DNA of 64,000 nucleotides from Tetragonia tetragonoides (taxonomy: Eukaryota > Streptophyta > Magnoliopsida > Caryophyllales > Aizoaceae), in NCBI GenBank assembly GCA_038025085.1, contig CM076152.1, forward strand, positions 31,933,501-31,997,500, read 5' to 3'. The translations under genes were made by a program, and so were the position numbers. Below are positions 1 to 11,536 of this stretch, in pieces (position 1 is the first letter of the stretch; every line of letters begins with the position of its first letter). The notes beneath the pieces were generated by a model that saw only the letters and a list, made by a program, of their open reading frames with translations, had not been told where the DNA came from and ran no database searches.

Positions 1-455
1 AAAAAAAAAAAAGAGATCGTCCAAGAAAAACAACATATTGCACATTGAACTACAATTGCGGAAAAAATTTAGTGAGAACTGGGCAAGGGCTTTCTTCTTC
101 ATTACTCCCAATTCGCAAATCTTCATCACCATTATATCCAACAACCACCATATCACCAACTGAAGTCGATTGTTTGCCTTCAAATCAACATCAAATCCTC
201 TTGATTTTAACAAAATCAAAACTTCTCCACCAGTTATCCATGGAATTGACCAAAGCCCCCATATAAATTTGATGAATGCACTCAATTTGAGCTTTTAATT
301 CTTGAAGAAACCCTAGACTCGAAAATGAAAGCCAACCCAGAACAAAGAGGGAAGAAAACAAGAGAAATCGATAAGAACAAACACAAAAATTGTTCATAAT
401 AGTTTTAAATTGAAAACAAGTAACATGAAAATCCTAATTTCTTGCCCAATTATTG
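1..455. other. Unassigned sequence
   Basis: The window opens on a 12-base A run. No convincing gene is visible. The minus strand has a 68-codon open frame (191-397), and the same frame continues toward position 45 after stop codons with an acidic stretch. This could be a decayed exon, but I cannot name a family. Confidence 0.3.
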
Positions 456-457
456 CG

Positions 458-459
<2 letters not shown>

Positions 460-513
<54 letters not shown>
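460..513. repeat. (GA)n microsatellite
   Basis: Uninterrupted GA dinucleotide array of about 27 units. The open frames that read it as Arg-Glu or Ser-Leu repeats are artefacts of the repeat. Confidence 0.97.
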
Positions 514-517
<4 letters not shown>

Positions 518-848
518 TCACTAAAAGAAGCCTCTTTGAAAGCCGAAAGCCCAGAAACAGATCCAAGAAGCTTCAAATTATAGCTTCTGTTTTTAGGCCC
601 AACGAAATTGTTTGTAGTTTCAAAGAAATTAATTTCAGTTTTCACAAAACTAGTGTTTGGCCCAATTTTTGTTCTTTTAGCGTAGAAATAATTTAACAAG
701 TTTGGCCAAACACCCTATTAAAATAGTAAACATTGAAAACAATGGGAAATTGAACCCCAGTTATAATGCTGGTTGTGTAACATGTTGATTATCTATATAT
801 AACTGAGCTCCATTATACAGGTTAGTAAAAGTTTAGCGAAACAACATA
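514..848. other. Unassigned AT-rich spacer
   Basis: No gene or repeat structure recognised between the GA array and the Stowaway-like terminus at 849. Confidence 0.4.
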
Positions 849-918
849 CTCCCTCCGTCTCAAACTAATTAATGATGTCATTTTCTATTTTGAGGTCAAA
901 ATTTATAAACTTTGACCA
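849..918. mobile_element. Stowaway-like MITE terminus (fragment)
   Basis: Begins CTCCCTCCGTCTCAAA after a TA, the usual terminus of plant Stowaway MITEs (Tc1/mariner group). The matching opposite terminus is not seen. The fragment is interrupted at 919 by the Tourist-like MITE, and some similar sequence (GAAAATGACA) reappears near 1498. Confidence 0.5.
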
Positions 919-921
919 TTA

Positions 922-1328
<407 letters not shown>

Positions 1329-1331
1329 TTA

Positions 1332-1662
1332 AATTGGCAAAAATTATAAAAAAATTTCAATTTAGTAATACTTTTATTAAATTTAATTTCAATTACCCTT
1401 TTGAAACATCATATTATTAATTAAGTTTCTTATTCATATATTTGCAATTATTTATAAAAAAAATTGAGGTCTTAGAGATCGACAAACCGTGAAAAAGAAA
1501 ATGACAATATTTGTTTGATATAGAGGAAATGGTTAACATTAGGGTTAAATAATCTTTTCTCCATAAAATTATCTTCTTCAAACGATACTAAATCATGATT
1601 AAACATATCGTGATCTTTGAGATCTTCTTAACATCAAGCTTGATTATTGTACGTGCACAATT
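1332..1662. other. AT-rich spacer and possible internal start of an LTR element
   Basis: No gene seen. On the minus strand this follows the primer-binding site at 1671-1683, so its right part may be the leader of the truncated element whose LTR begins at 1687. Confidence 0.3.
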
Positions 1663-1670
1663 CACACTAA

Positions 1671-1683
1671 AGCTCTTATACCA
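1671..1683 (-). promoter_or_regulatory. Primer-binding site of an LTR retrotransposon
   Basis: Read on the minus strand this is TGGTATAAGAGCT, one base from the usual initiator tRNA-Met complement TGGTATCAGAGC. It lies three bases inside an LTR end (…TAACA) at 1687, as expected for a minus-strand element. Confidence 0.6.
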
Positions 1684-1686
1684 ACT

Positions 1687-2285
1687 TGTTAGGATTTTAC
1701 TCCTACCTAATACCAAGAGTGATTGTAAGATTTGTAACGACAACAAATAAATAGCTGAAAACGTGAGAATAACCTAATTAACGATAAATGAAAACAATAC
1801 ACAAAATTTATGTGAAAATCCCAAAATTAGAGGAAAACCCATGGGCGAAGCAACTAAATAATTCACTTTATATCAATGGAGACTATAAACGGGAAAAAAA
1901 TTCAAACACAATTATCTCTCAAATCGGCTCACAAGAGGAATAATTCTTCTATCCTCACTTGATGATGGTGATAACTCTCTCACACACATATTCAATCATT
2001 AATACATATATGTAAAGTGAATGTCTCACGGGGTATATATAGACAAACCAGAAGACTTAACCTGAACAATGAGGAAACGAAATGATCTTGTCACCAACCT
2101 TCAAAATCTTAGCTTGTAAAAGACGCGCGCACAATAGTATAAATAATAGTTGTTCCATAATTAATCATATCACTAACATAAAAATTAGCAAACCTTAATA
2201 GATCACGCGCAACATACGTCACTGATAATTAATATTTCGGAATCCATAGTTTTCAAGTTCCAGAGATAACCTAGAATGTAAATTT
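1687..2285 (-). mobile_element. LTR of a truncated minus-strand retrotransposon
   Basis: On the plus strand it opens TGTTAGGATT next to the primer-binding site, so this is the 3' edge of a 5' LTR in minus orientation. A CTATATATACC TATA-like box lies inside (about 2030-2041, minus). The far edge is not fixed: it runs into a second LTR-like block at 2286. No coding region or partner LTR was found. Confidence 0.45.
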
Positions 2286-2900
2286 TGTAGGATCTAGTTG
2301 CAATGATCTAATCATATAAGCGGAAGATAACTAGAAACAGGAAACTTAATGGATCATTAAATACACATATATATACCTTTGATGCGTGCCTCGTTGATCG
2401 ATTAAATATCGATATGTGCGAATTAGGATTCCAAGTGTAATCCCTCTACCGTAGTCCACGTAGCAATCGATACGATCAATCCAAACACGTTCGTTAGCTA
2501 GAACGAGCACAAGGAACCGTTGCTTGGGCTATGGAGGTGCTTGATTGTTTAGAAAGAAAATATGAGAGAAGGAGGTTGTCAGTTGAAACCTGTAACCTAG
2601 TTACATCCTCCTTCTCTTCTATTTAAACTGTATAGTTCACATGTAGTGGGCTAACCCTAGGTAGGCCCACTTACCGTTCTCTCTTACTAATTAACTAATG
2701 CGACTCCTAGGTCCATTAATTAATTATTGATCCATCGATTACTTAAGCGTGTGACCCGTTAGGCCCATCGCATTTAGTAGTCGGCCAACTCATATTGGTC
2801 CAGTTATCGTAAGCGGTCTCTAGCCAAACATTACGACCTACTAAACCGATGGGTTAACTATCTCTGTTATTTGATCCCGAATTTTGCACCTTGACTAACA
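2286..2900 (-). mobile_element. Second LTR-like block (possible solo LTR)
   Basis: Bounded by TGTAGGATCT at the left and TTGACTAACA at the right, so it has TG...CA ends. Read on the minus strand it looks like an LTR. No 5-bp target duplication is visible (AATTT against GGACA) and no internal domain is attached, so the call is tentative. Confidence 0.35.
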
Positions 2901-3671
2901 GGACATAAATCCTTCAAATTTCTCATGTGAACTTAACTGAACTAAATTAAATTAAATTGAACTAAACCATTAGTGAGTAAGCGGAAAAGAACCCACCTAA
3001 ATAATTTCTTTTTTGGTCGATTCTACTAATAAATTTTGAATTAAAAAGAATATTATTGTAACAATTTTTACTATAGTTTGTTACAGTAAACAAGCCAATC
3101 ATGCTGTATGAACTACTAATGGCAACCTTGAAAGGAGATTGGGATGGGCCAGTTGGAGTGAAAATCATTCTGGAGAGTAGCAGTTTAGAAAAGAACTCAG
3201 TGTACAAGTACTATGAACATCAAATCACTGACTTAGGTGAAACTGTACTTCACATGGCAATCCAAACAGGAAAGCATATTTCTTTCATAGAAAGTGTAGT
3301 GAACAAGTATTTATCAGCAAGTATAGACCTGACCACTTTAGGCAATGCCATTGGTCGCACCCCACTTCACCAAGCAGCAGAGATAGGCAACTTAGCAGCT
3401 GCAAAATTGCTTGTGAGGAAAGAGAAACGTTTGCTTTTTGTCAAGAATGATGATGGTGATATGGCTGTTCATGATGCTGCTCTTGCTGGTCGATATGAAC
3501 TTCTTGTTTATTTGCTTCAACAAACTAAACTGGCAGACCTTAACTTTTTTAAAGACAAGGATGGTGTCAGATTGCTCAACACTGTTGTGCATGCAGGGTT
3601 CAACGGTAATTAATAATGAATTCCTACCCTTTTATCTTATAGAGTACTTTTTCTATGCATGTATATACTTA

Positions 3672-3986
3672 GGCTCCCTTTGATTCACCTGGATAAAACT
3701 AATCTGAACTGAACTGAACTGATCTGAACTGAACTGAACTGAACTGAACTGAACTGAATTGATTTTTTAAACTTGATCGTTAACCATTTAAATTTGTCCA
3801 AACATAGTCAATATTGGACTCATTTGAAAGTATGCTTTGAGATCTTTCCAATGACATAATTATCATCATGAAAATATTTCGGAATAAAAAGTTATTGAGT
3901 GCAAAAGTTACGCATGAACTGAACTGAACTGAACTGGACTGAATTGAACTGAATTTAAGTAAAATTAAGGTGAATCAAACAGAGCC
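3672..3986. mobile_element. Tourist-like MITE with (TGAAC)n, intron 1 of the ankyrin gene
   Basis: Terminal inverted repeat GGCTCCCTTTGATTCACCT, with its near-complement at the right end, flanked by TTA at 3669-3671 and 3987-3989. Both subterminal regions carry TGAAC pentanucleotide arrays. Confidence 0.75.
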
Positions 3987-3989
3987 TTA

Positions 3990-4320
3990 GGGTCTGTTCT
4001 CGTTAGTTTTGTTTTACTTCAATTCAGTTCAGTTTAGTTCAATTCATGACTTCATGTGTACTGTTGCTTATCACACAGATAGTAATTTTTTTATTGCGAA
4101 ATACATATTCATCCACTTATCACACAAATAGTAATTTTTTTATTCCGAAATACATATTCATCCATCATCATACTATGTCATTGGGAAGATTTCAAAGCAT
4201 ATTTTATAAATGAGTCCAATATCAAATATGTTTGGACCAGTTTTAAATGGCTAATTGTTAAGTTTAACAAATCAATTCAATTCAGCTCAATTTTATTTTT
4301 CCAGCTGAAAAGAACCGCCC
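3990..4320. mobile_element. Second Tourist-like MITE abutting the first
   Basis: Termini GGGTCTGTTCTCGTTAG and the complement of GGGCGGTTCTTTTCAGC, with TTCAG-type pentamers inside. Left flank TTA and right flank TAA do not match as direct repeats, so the exact insertion history is unclear. Confidence 0.6.
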
Positions 4321-4323
4321 TAA

Positions 4324-4530
4324 GGCCCTGTTCTTTTCACAGGAAAAAACTGAACTGAATTGATTTTTTTTGAACTTGACCCTTAAACAATATAAAACTT
4401 GTTCAAACAATATACAATATTCGACCCATTAGAAAGTATATATGTTTTGAGATATTTCCAAAGATATAAGCATTTCATTGATTTATTTTGAACAATATAA
4501 AATATTCGACCCATTAGAAAGTATATATCT
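4324..4530. mobile_element. Partial third MITE and a local duplication
   Basis: Begins GGCCCTGTTCTTTTCACAGG, a terminus of the same family, but no right end is seen. A segment around ATTCGACCCATTAGAAAG occurs twice (about 4415-4445 and 4493-4530). Confidence 0.45.
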
Positions 4531-5721
4531 TTTCACCTATTTGCCCTCACAATCATCCTCAATCGCCTCATTTTCAACTACTAAGAAGCATAAAACACAT
4601 CATAGGATGGCCATACGCAGAAGCTCTATTTGAAACGTCTGCATTCGGGCCTTCTAGGGTGTGTTTTATGTTTCTTAAAAGATGAAAATGGGGTGAGAAA
4701 GTCATATAGAAGGTGATTTGTGAGAAGAAATAGGGAGAAAAGTGATAATTACTAAAAAATAATTAGGCGAAACATCACCTTAGTACTTTGTGTTTTTCAG
4801 TTGTATGTCTAATTTTGGTAATTATTTGTTTACAGATATTGGTTATCAAATTCTCAAGGAGTTTCCTCACTTGGGTAGGATGACGGACAGTGAACCCTGC
4901 CCTACAATCCTGGTGCTAGCAACACATCGTAAAGCATTTCCAAGTGGAAGCGACTTCAGTTTTTGGGAACAGATCATCTATTCATGTTAGTTTAATTTTT
5001 ATTCTATGGTCTTATGTTTTGTGGTGTAATGGAGGGCCGAAGCCCTTATTTCATGGTCTATTAATTATACTTGGGAGTAAAACGTAAGTTATGGGTGAGT
5101 ACTCCCATGCTTTTTAAACATGTGAGCCCAATAACATCGAGTGCGGCCCAAGTAAGTACAGAGCCCAAACAAATAGTCAGGAGTGTACATACACCCGAGA
5201 CTATCTAAAATTTACAGTAATACATTTTCACGAACGGGCCAAAATATAAACATAAACTTTGAAGAATTGTGAATAGTGCTATAGTAATTTGTAGTAGTTT
5301 GTCTTTTTAGTCATATCACATGTCATAAAAGAAGTATCAAAACCAAAGTATTTCACCAAGGAGTGTTTCTAAAACAGGATTATAAAGTACTAGAGTATTA
5401 AATTAAGAATAATAGAACCACCTAATAAGTGGCTGTTTGATTGGTTTGTTTTGAAGGGATTTACATAGAGACTGAGAAGCTAGAGCCGTCCAATTCCAGA
5501 GGGGATGTAGAGAACCAAAACAAGGAAATTTGGGGACCCTTTGGCTTCAATTTCTTATATATGGTTTGTTAACTAATTTCAACTCATACGCAATGTCTTC
5601 TTTTGCTCTAAAATACATCTTAAGCATATGTTAATTACCTGAAAAAGATTATTGTTTTTTCAATTTGGTGCAGTTATTGAACAACAAATTTCCCTACTGG
5701 GGAAGATAGCTCAATTTCTTG

Positions 5722-8690
5722 GTATATATCTCTCTCTCACACTTCATGTCATTTAAGCACATTTCTGTCTTCTAATCATCTACTTATTATGTAGTCTAAT
5801 GTAATCATCTCTAATAATTGTATTTTATAATTTGCTCATCTCATTGCCTAAAAACTTGTATACGACAATCATACTGTAATTTTCGGTGAAACAAAGGTCC
5901 CTCAATGCAACAAAAAAAAAAAAAAAAAAAAAAAAACGGCGAAATAGCGTCGAAAATATAGTCAATTACTAGTTTAATACCCGGTATTTACTAAATTTAT
6001 TGGCTTAAGTATGGTTAATTTTATTTTAATTGGAGATGGAACTTGAGATTTTCAATAGCAATTATTGGCAAATTAAAATATTTTAGAATATTATTTCAAA
6101 AAAAAAATTAAAATTGTTTAAAGTATATGAATGGTTCACAATGAGCAAATTTGTCCGGTAAAACATCAAAACGCCAATAAGAAAAAGGTTAGAAAGAACC
6201 AGATGAAAAGGTTTCTTTTTTAGTGAATGGACAAAAAAAAACAAAATTAATATATTCTTGGGTGTACACACAATGTGATGCTCTTTTTATTTTTTATTTT
6301 GGTTTAATCACAGATTCACCTAAGTACTTGTGTCAAGATTAGTCCCTCTTTATTTGTTAAAATATGTATCTAAAACCCAAAGTCACAAAGAAGAAACGCC
6401 ACCTTGGCACCTTCCATGAGGGTTCACCTTTACATCAGAGTCACAAAAATAGTAGGCTTAAGGCTAAGAAAATACCATAAATAATAGGCTAAGAGCTTTA
6501 CATGTTGTTCTTGTAGATAGAAACAACTTTCTGATAAAAAAGAAAAGAAAAGAAAGAAGATAAAGCGAGCCAAATCAATTTGAGCTTCTATCGAGCTATA
6601 GACCTACAATTCTACAGTAAACTCACAATTTGAGCAGGTATTTAAGTTAAACCAATGTTGGAGATTCTTGAAAACCAACCAATGAAGTTTAATTCTTTTC
6701 CAGACAAAAACCTCTGATCAAAATAAATTAAACTCCTGCACACAAACATAAGATCAGGATTATATTTAAAAAAAAAAAGAAAGTTTTGAAATAATAATCT
6801 ACATAATGAAGGCCACGTTTTCATGAGGTTGTTTCCGAGTTGGATGGACTTACTAATAATATTTCAATCAAGTATATGCATTGCATACTCATATTTTATA
6901 AGGATCGGGATTTTTTTCAAAGGTTTAACTTTTCTCATAGCTTAAGGTTTTTGTTAGCATCTTCATAAGAAAGTAAGAAGAGATTAATCTCATATATCTT
7001 CAAAAATACTTCATAATAAACAGACTAACTACTTGGGCATAGTTAATAAGGATTAACTGTAGAGATGGAAGCACCACTTAGTTGACTCAGGAAAGAGGTA
7101 AGAAAAGGCAAGGTTCACCTCCAGAATCTCAAACTTGATGTATATGTGGCCTAAACAGTACCAAAAAAAACTATCATAATTGAAAAACTATTAAAACAAA
7201 AACATGGTTTACTAAACCAAAGAGGAAACATGACCATAGGTTACAAGTTGTAACTCTTGTTATATTACTCACCAAAATTAGCCCCCAAAAAATTGTACAG
7301 CAGGACCAAGTGGAACCTAAGTAGCACCAAATACTTAGTTTCTCTTCTGATTCATCGATTTCTATATGGAAGATCTGAAAAAACAAAAATTCAAAGAACG
7401 TAATTAAAAAAGTGTAACGATAGTAATGGCTTATAGGAGAAGAGAATGGTAAGAGGAGTAAATTAGCCAATAGCTATTTTTGTCTAGGAGGTTTATAGCT
7501 TTACAAATTTCAACATACTGTGTCGGTCCCAACATATTGAAAGGGATAACATGGTAAAGATCAGAAACCAAAGATACAAAAACAAAATGTTTGCATAATA
7601 CTACATCTATAAAATGAAAAAATATAAGAAAGGAAAAAAAACTCACATGCTCGTTCTACTTCATTCTTATAAATGTTTATGAGTCTTAGGTTCAGCGGAG
7701 CATGCATAACCTTCTTTAATAAATAGGAGAATCATTAAGAAAAAGAAATTAGATTCCCGTAAGCATTGTGAAGTAAAACACAGGATAAAAAAGAAATCAC
7801 AGACAAAACTGTTAGTTGATGAAAAAGATGAAGCAAATAATTCAACCAAATATGGAGAAACAAAGAGATAAATACATCATCCTTATTTCTTCAATTGGCG
7901 TTGTGTTATTTCTAGTTTCTAGCTTTTATATACTACTACCACTACCAAATTAGTTTTTTTCTGATCTATCAAATGATCAACAGAAATCCCTAAGTTATAG
8001 CTGCAAGTTAGGAAGTTCACAAAAAGAAAAAGAATGTTAGTATAGCCAAACGTGAATGGTGCCGCCAATTTACAGCAAAATGCATTGTTTATATCAAATC
8101 AATGATGATCAACAAAATCCTAAATTTTAGGTGAGTTTGTTCTCTTAGAAGTTATAGAGTTCGGATAGGAATTTCAAAAGATGGTATAATTGCGAAAGAA
8201 AATAAAAATAAAAATCCAAAGCTAATGTCACAATGCATTTTGGGGGAAATTTTTCATTGACAATTCGCCATGTGTACAATAATGATGTCATCCGGTTATT
8301 GTTTTAGTAGGAAGTATATATAGATAGCGTCGGACTTACGCAACAAATTTAGCAGCGGAATACATCCGTTGCTAAAAACGAGTTGCTAAGAATTATAGCG
8401 TCGGATTCATGAATACTCTGTTGTTAATTTTTTGGCCTTTGTGTGGGGAAAAAAATTCGTTGCTGAGACCTTAGCAACGGATCAATATTCCATCCGTTGC
8501 TGAGATTTGTACATTTGTAAATAAATAAATAAATAAATAGAAACATTTCACGTGGTGAAACAAGCGTTTCTATTCATAATAGGTGAATCCCTGCATTTCT
8601 AATAAATAGTGACCCTATTTTACTGTTAGTTAGTCTCACACAAGACTTGCTCATTTCATTGTTCTAATTTCTGTTGATATTTTGTTGCAG
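5722..8690 (+). other. Intron 3 of the ankyrin gene (about 3 kb)
   Basis: Holds a 25-base A run at 5912-5936 and long AT-rich tracts. Near its 3' end is an element-like block (about 8330-8515) with repeated AGCAACGGAT. No convincing independent gene was found; the open frames here are low-complexity. Confidence 0.6.
8473..8501. repeat. Perfect hairpin inside a GCAACGGAT-rich block
   Basis: AGCAACGGAT (8473-8482) and ATCCGTTGCT (8492-8501) form a perfect 10-bp stem with a 9-base loop. Further CCGTTGCT and GCGTCGGA motifs occur from 8325 to 8510, suggesting a small unclassified repeat. Confidence 0.6.
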
Positions 8691-9130
8691 TGCCTTCTAT
8701 CAAGAAAATAAGAGATCAAAAGATTATGCACCATCATACACTCCAACTTACGAAGCTCATATGTTCAGACCTGGATTTACCATCCACATTCATCAAACTT
8801 GCGATCACATTAGCAGCACAAACAGGGATTCATGAGATTTTAGAGGAAATTTTAACAACATTTCCCATGTCACTTCATACTCTAACACATGATGGTTAAT
8901 CGATTTTTGAGTTGGCTGTTAAACACCGATATGTGAATGTCTGCAATCTCATGTTCCAGATGAGTGATTACAAGTACAGAATGTTACAACACGCTCACTC
9001 TCCAATGGGAAATCTACTTCATTTTGCAGCAAGATTGCCAACTCATGAAAGATTAAACGTTGTTTCTGGAGCAGCTCTTCAAATGCAACGCGAATTACGA
9101 TGGTTTAAGGTATATATATTGTTCATTTAA

Positions 9131-9426
9131 GGGCTTATTTACTTCCTAGCAATGAAATGCAATGCAATGCAATCATTTTACATAGTAAATGTGAGATGAA
9201 AAATAAAAGAGGGGTAGGAGGGAGATGAGAAAACTGACATTGATTACATCATTCAAAGTAAGAATCACTACATGGGTTGAAATTGAGCAACTATGATTAC
9301 ATTGGAATGTGCAATCAACCTCACTTTTCCCCTCTATCTCCTCCCCTTCTTTCCTTTTCCACTTCATATTTACTCTATAAATTGATTGCATTGCATTTCA
9401 TTGCTAGGAAGCTAGTCAACGAATCC
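9131..9426. mobile_element. Tourist-like MITE in intron 4 of the ankyrin gene
   Basis: Long inverted repeats (about 45 bp: CTTCCTAGCAATGAAATGCA at the left, its complement near 9370-9412) are flanked by TAA at 9128-9130 and 9427-9429. The arms contain ATGCA-type short repeats. Confidence 0.75.
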
Positions 9427-10516
9427 TAAGTATTTACATTTTGACGTATGAATTAATCAATCATACATGTATCTTACTGCCTTACCCGTTTTCCTACTTA
9501 ACTCCTCATTAAGGAGTATAACATTGATTGAAACCAACTCAATCAAAAGTGTTTAAGCTGATGGTTATTTGGAGGCTCAATCAATGTTATTTTCCTTTAA
9601 TATGTTAAAGTTAGTGAGGACTAGTGTCCCATATCAGAAGAATTGAGGAAGAAACATCAACATATAAGTCTAGTAGGCTACTCCTATATTGTCAATTGGT
9701 TTCAATATGGACTCTCGATCACTTGACTTATATATGATGTTGCTCTCCAGACTCCTCCCCCATAGGCCTTGTCCAAAGACGTGTGGTGTTGTTGACATTA
9801 TCGTGTGTGTTCAGCAATAGTCCAGTGAATATTGTTGATTTTAATCCAGGAAGTGGAGAAGGTTGTGCGTCCTTCCTACATGGAAAAAACTGATGGTCAT
9901 CGTCGCGCTAGATTAGACCCGAATTGGAAGCCAAGAACACCACCAGTTCTATTTGCTGAAGAACACAGAGACTTGGTCATAGAAGGAGAAAAATGGATGA
10001 AAGACACTGCAAATTCATGCACAATATCAGCTGTATTAATTGCAACTGTAGTATTTGCTGCAAGCATTACAGTACCAGGAGGAAACAATTCTGATAGTGG
10101 CTCACCAATTTTTTCGAACAACAAAGCCTTCATTGCATTTGCAGTTTGTGATGCAATAGCCTTATACTCATCTGTTGCATCTATGATCATTTTCATGTCG
10201 ATTCTTACGTCGCGCTATACACAAGAGGACTTCCAGCATTCCTTACCACAAAGATTGATCATTGGTCTTGGAACTTTGCTGTTGTCCATGACGTTTATGA
10301 TGGCAGCTTTCGGTGCAGCAATGTATCTTGTTTTCGGCAATCAGAAGTCTTGGATCTTTATACTTGTAGGTACATGTTCATGCCTTCCAGTGAGCTTGTT
10401 CATACTTTTGCAGTTTCCTTTGCTCTTGGAGATGATTCGTTCTACTTATGGTTCTAGTATTTTTGGCAAACAAAGTGATCGTATTGTATTCTGAATCTTA
10501 GGTGTAAGATCATAAA

Positions 10517-10521
10517 CACTC
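10517..10521. repeat. Target-site duplication of the gypsy element, left copy
   Basis: CACTC, repeated exactly at 16804-16808 after the second LTR. Confidence 0.85.
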
Positions 10522-11456
10522 TGTAGAAGGCAAAAAATTGTTCGCCAATTACAATGCGCCACCTGGTAAGGGGAGGTCCACCGTTGACAACTTGACTGGC
10601 CAATAAAATAAAGCCACATGTCATCTCCAAACTCAAGCAGCTGATAAATTATATGCTGCCAAGTGTCATCTGGGACCCACTTAACGATGGGAGGTAAATC
10701 TGTAAATGTCTCCTAAATGGATAATTTCTATTTAAATAAATAGAATTATCTAAACTAAAAGATAATAATTATTTCCTAATTAAATTGGAGATTATTATCT
10801 TTTGGAGAGTTCGTCATGGAGGTAACTCTTAATACCTAAAAGATAATACTAAATTATTATCTTTTTCCAAGATAATGGTGGGAAACTCTATCTTTTAGAG
10901 ACTTCCTCTCATCCACCACTCCCTCCTCTTTTACTATAAATAGGGGACAACCCTAGGAGAGAAAGAGGCAGAAATCCAGAGGCGAAGCTCTGCCGCAACA
11001 TCAACTCAAAGACTCTTAAGTCATTAAAAGGTGAAGCTGCAGTTTGTCTACAAAGAAGATCTCCATTAAAGACTCCCAAGTCACCAATCAAAGGTTCTTC
11101 TCCAACTCTAAAGCTTCCATTCGAGATCAAGCCTAGGCCCTCAAATCCAGTTCAAGTCGAGATCAAATCTATCGACCCTCGACTCAAAGTCTACCTCAAC
11201 AAAATCAACCTTTTGAACAAGATCAAGCCTTAATTGGCCCTTGTTCACTAAATCAAATCGACGCTTGCGATATGCAGTTCTAGTTCGTGAATCGTCACCA
11301 AATCAAAGTAGAGATCGAATCAGGGGATTTTTATATTCTTTGCTAAATAGAGAATATATAGAGATTGTAACCCAAATTCAATTATAAATACAAATTGATA
11401 TTTGTTCATATATTTTGACTTTGTTATTTATTTCAGACGCATCATTTGTGTCTACA
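10522..11456 (+). repeat. 5' LTR of the gypsy element
   Basis: 935 bp. Contains a TATA-like CTATAAATAGGGG (about 10934-10946), the probable promoter, shared with the 3' LTR at the equivalent place. Confidence 0.9.
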
Positions 11457-11536
11457 ATTTTTGGCACGCCCGGTGGGACTATCTCTACCCCTCATCTCTT
11501 TCTCCACAAAGCTACATCACCTCTACCAAGAGGACG

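Larger units (their letters stand above)
3087..10494 (+). pseudogene. Ankyrin-repeat protein with PGG membrane domain, interrupted by one in-frame stop
   Basis: Exons: 3087(ATG 3101)-3605, 4836-4985, 5674-5721, 8691-9109, 9850-10494. All junctions have GT/AG and agree in phase, giving 588 codons. Ankyrin motifs include GETVLHMAI (residues 46-54) and GRTPLHQAA (85-93). Exon 2 ends in a family-typical AFPSGSDFSFWEQIIYS. The last exon holds the PGG motif (about 450-452) within four hydrophobic helices. This is the plant ACD6/ITN1-like family: membrane proteins with cytosolic ankyrin repeats, linked to defence and stress signalling. Codon 304 (8897-8899) is TAA where relatives have a residue before SIFELAVKHR; the frame is open on both sides. 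Truncation would remove the membrane domain. Members of the family are often longer at the N-terminus, so an upstream exon may be missing. It could also be a recent null allele or a sequencing error. Confidence 0.8.

Noticed and set aside
394..699. Overlapping open frames on both strands rich in Ser-Leu or Arg-Glu
   Set aside because: They are translations of the GA microsatellite with flanking random sequence.
9897..10196. 99-codon minus-strand frame opposite ankyrin exon 5
   Set aside because: Antisense shadow of the PGG exon; no recognisable domain and no splice context of its own.
10909..11130. Minus-strand frame MISNGSFRVGEEP, duplicated at 16207
   Set aside because: It lies wholly inside both LTRs and is antisense to the LTR transcript; duplication reflects the LTRs, not a gene family.
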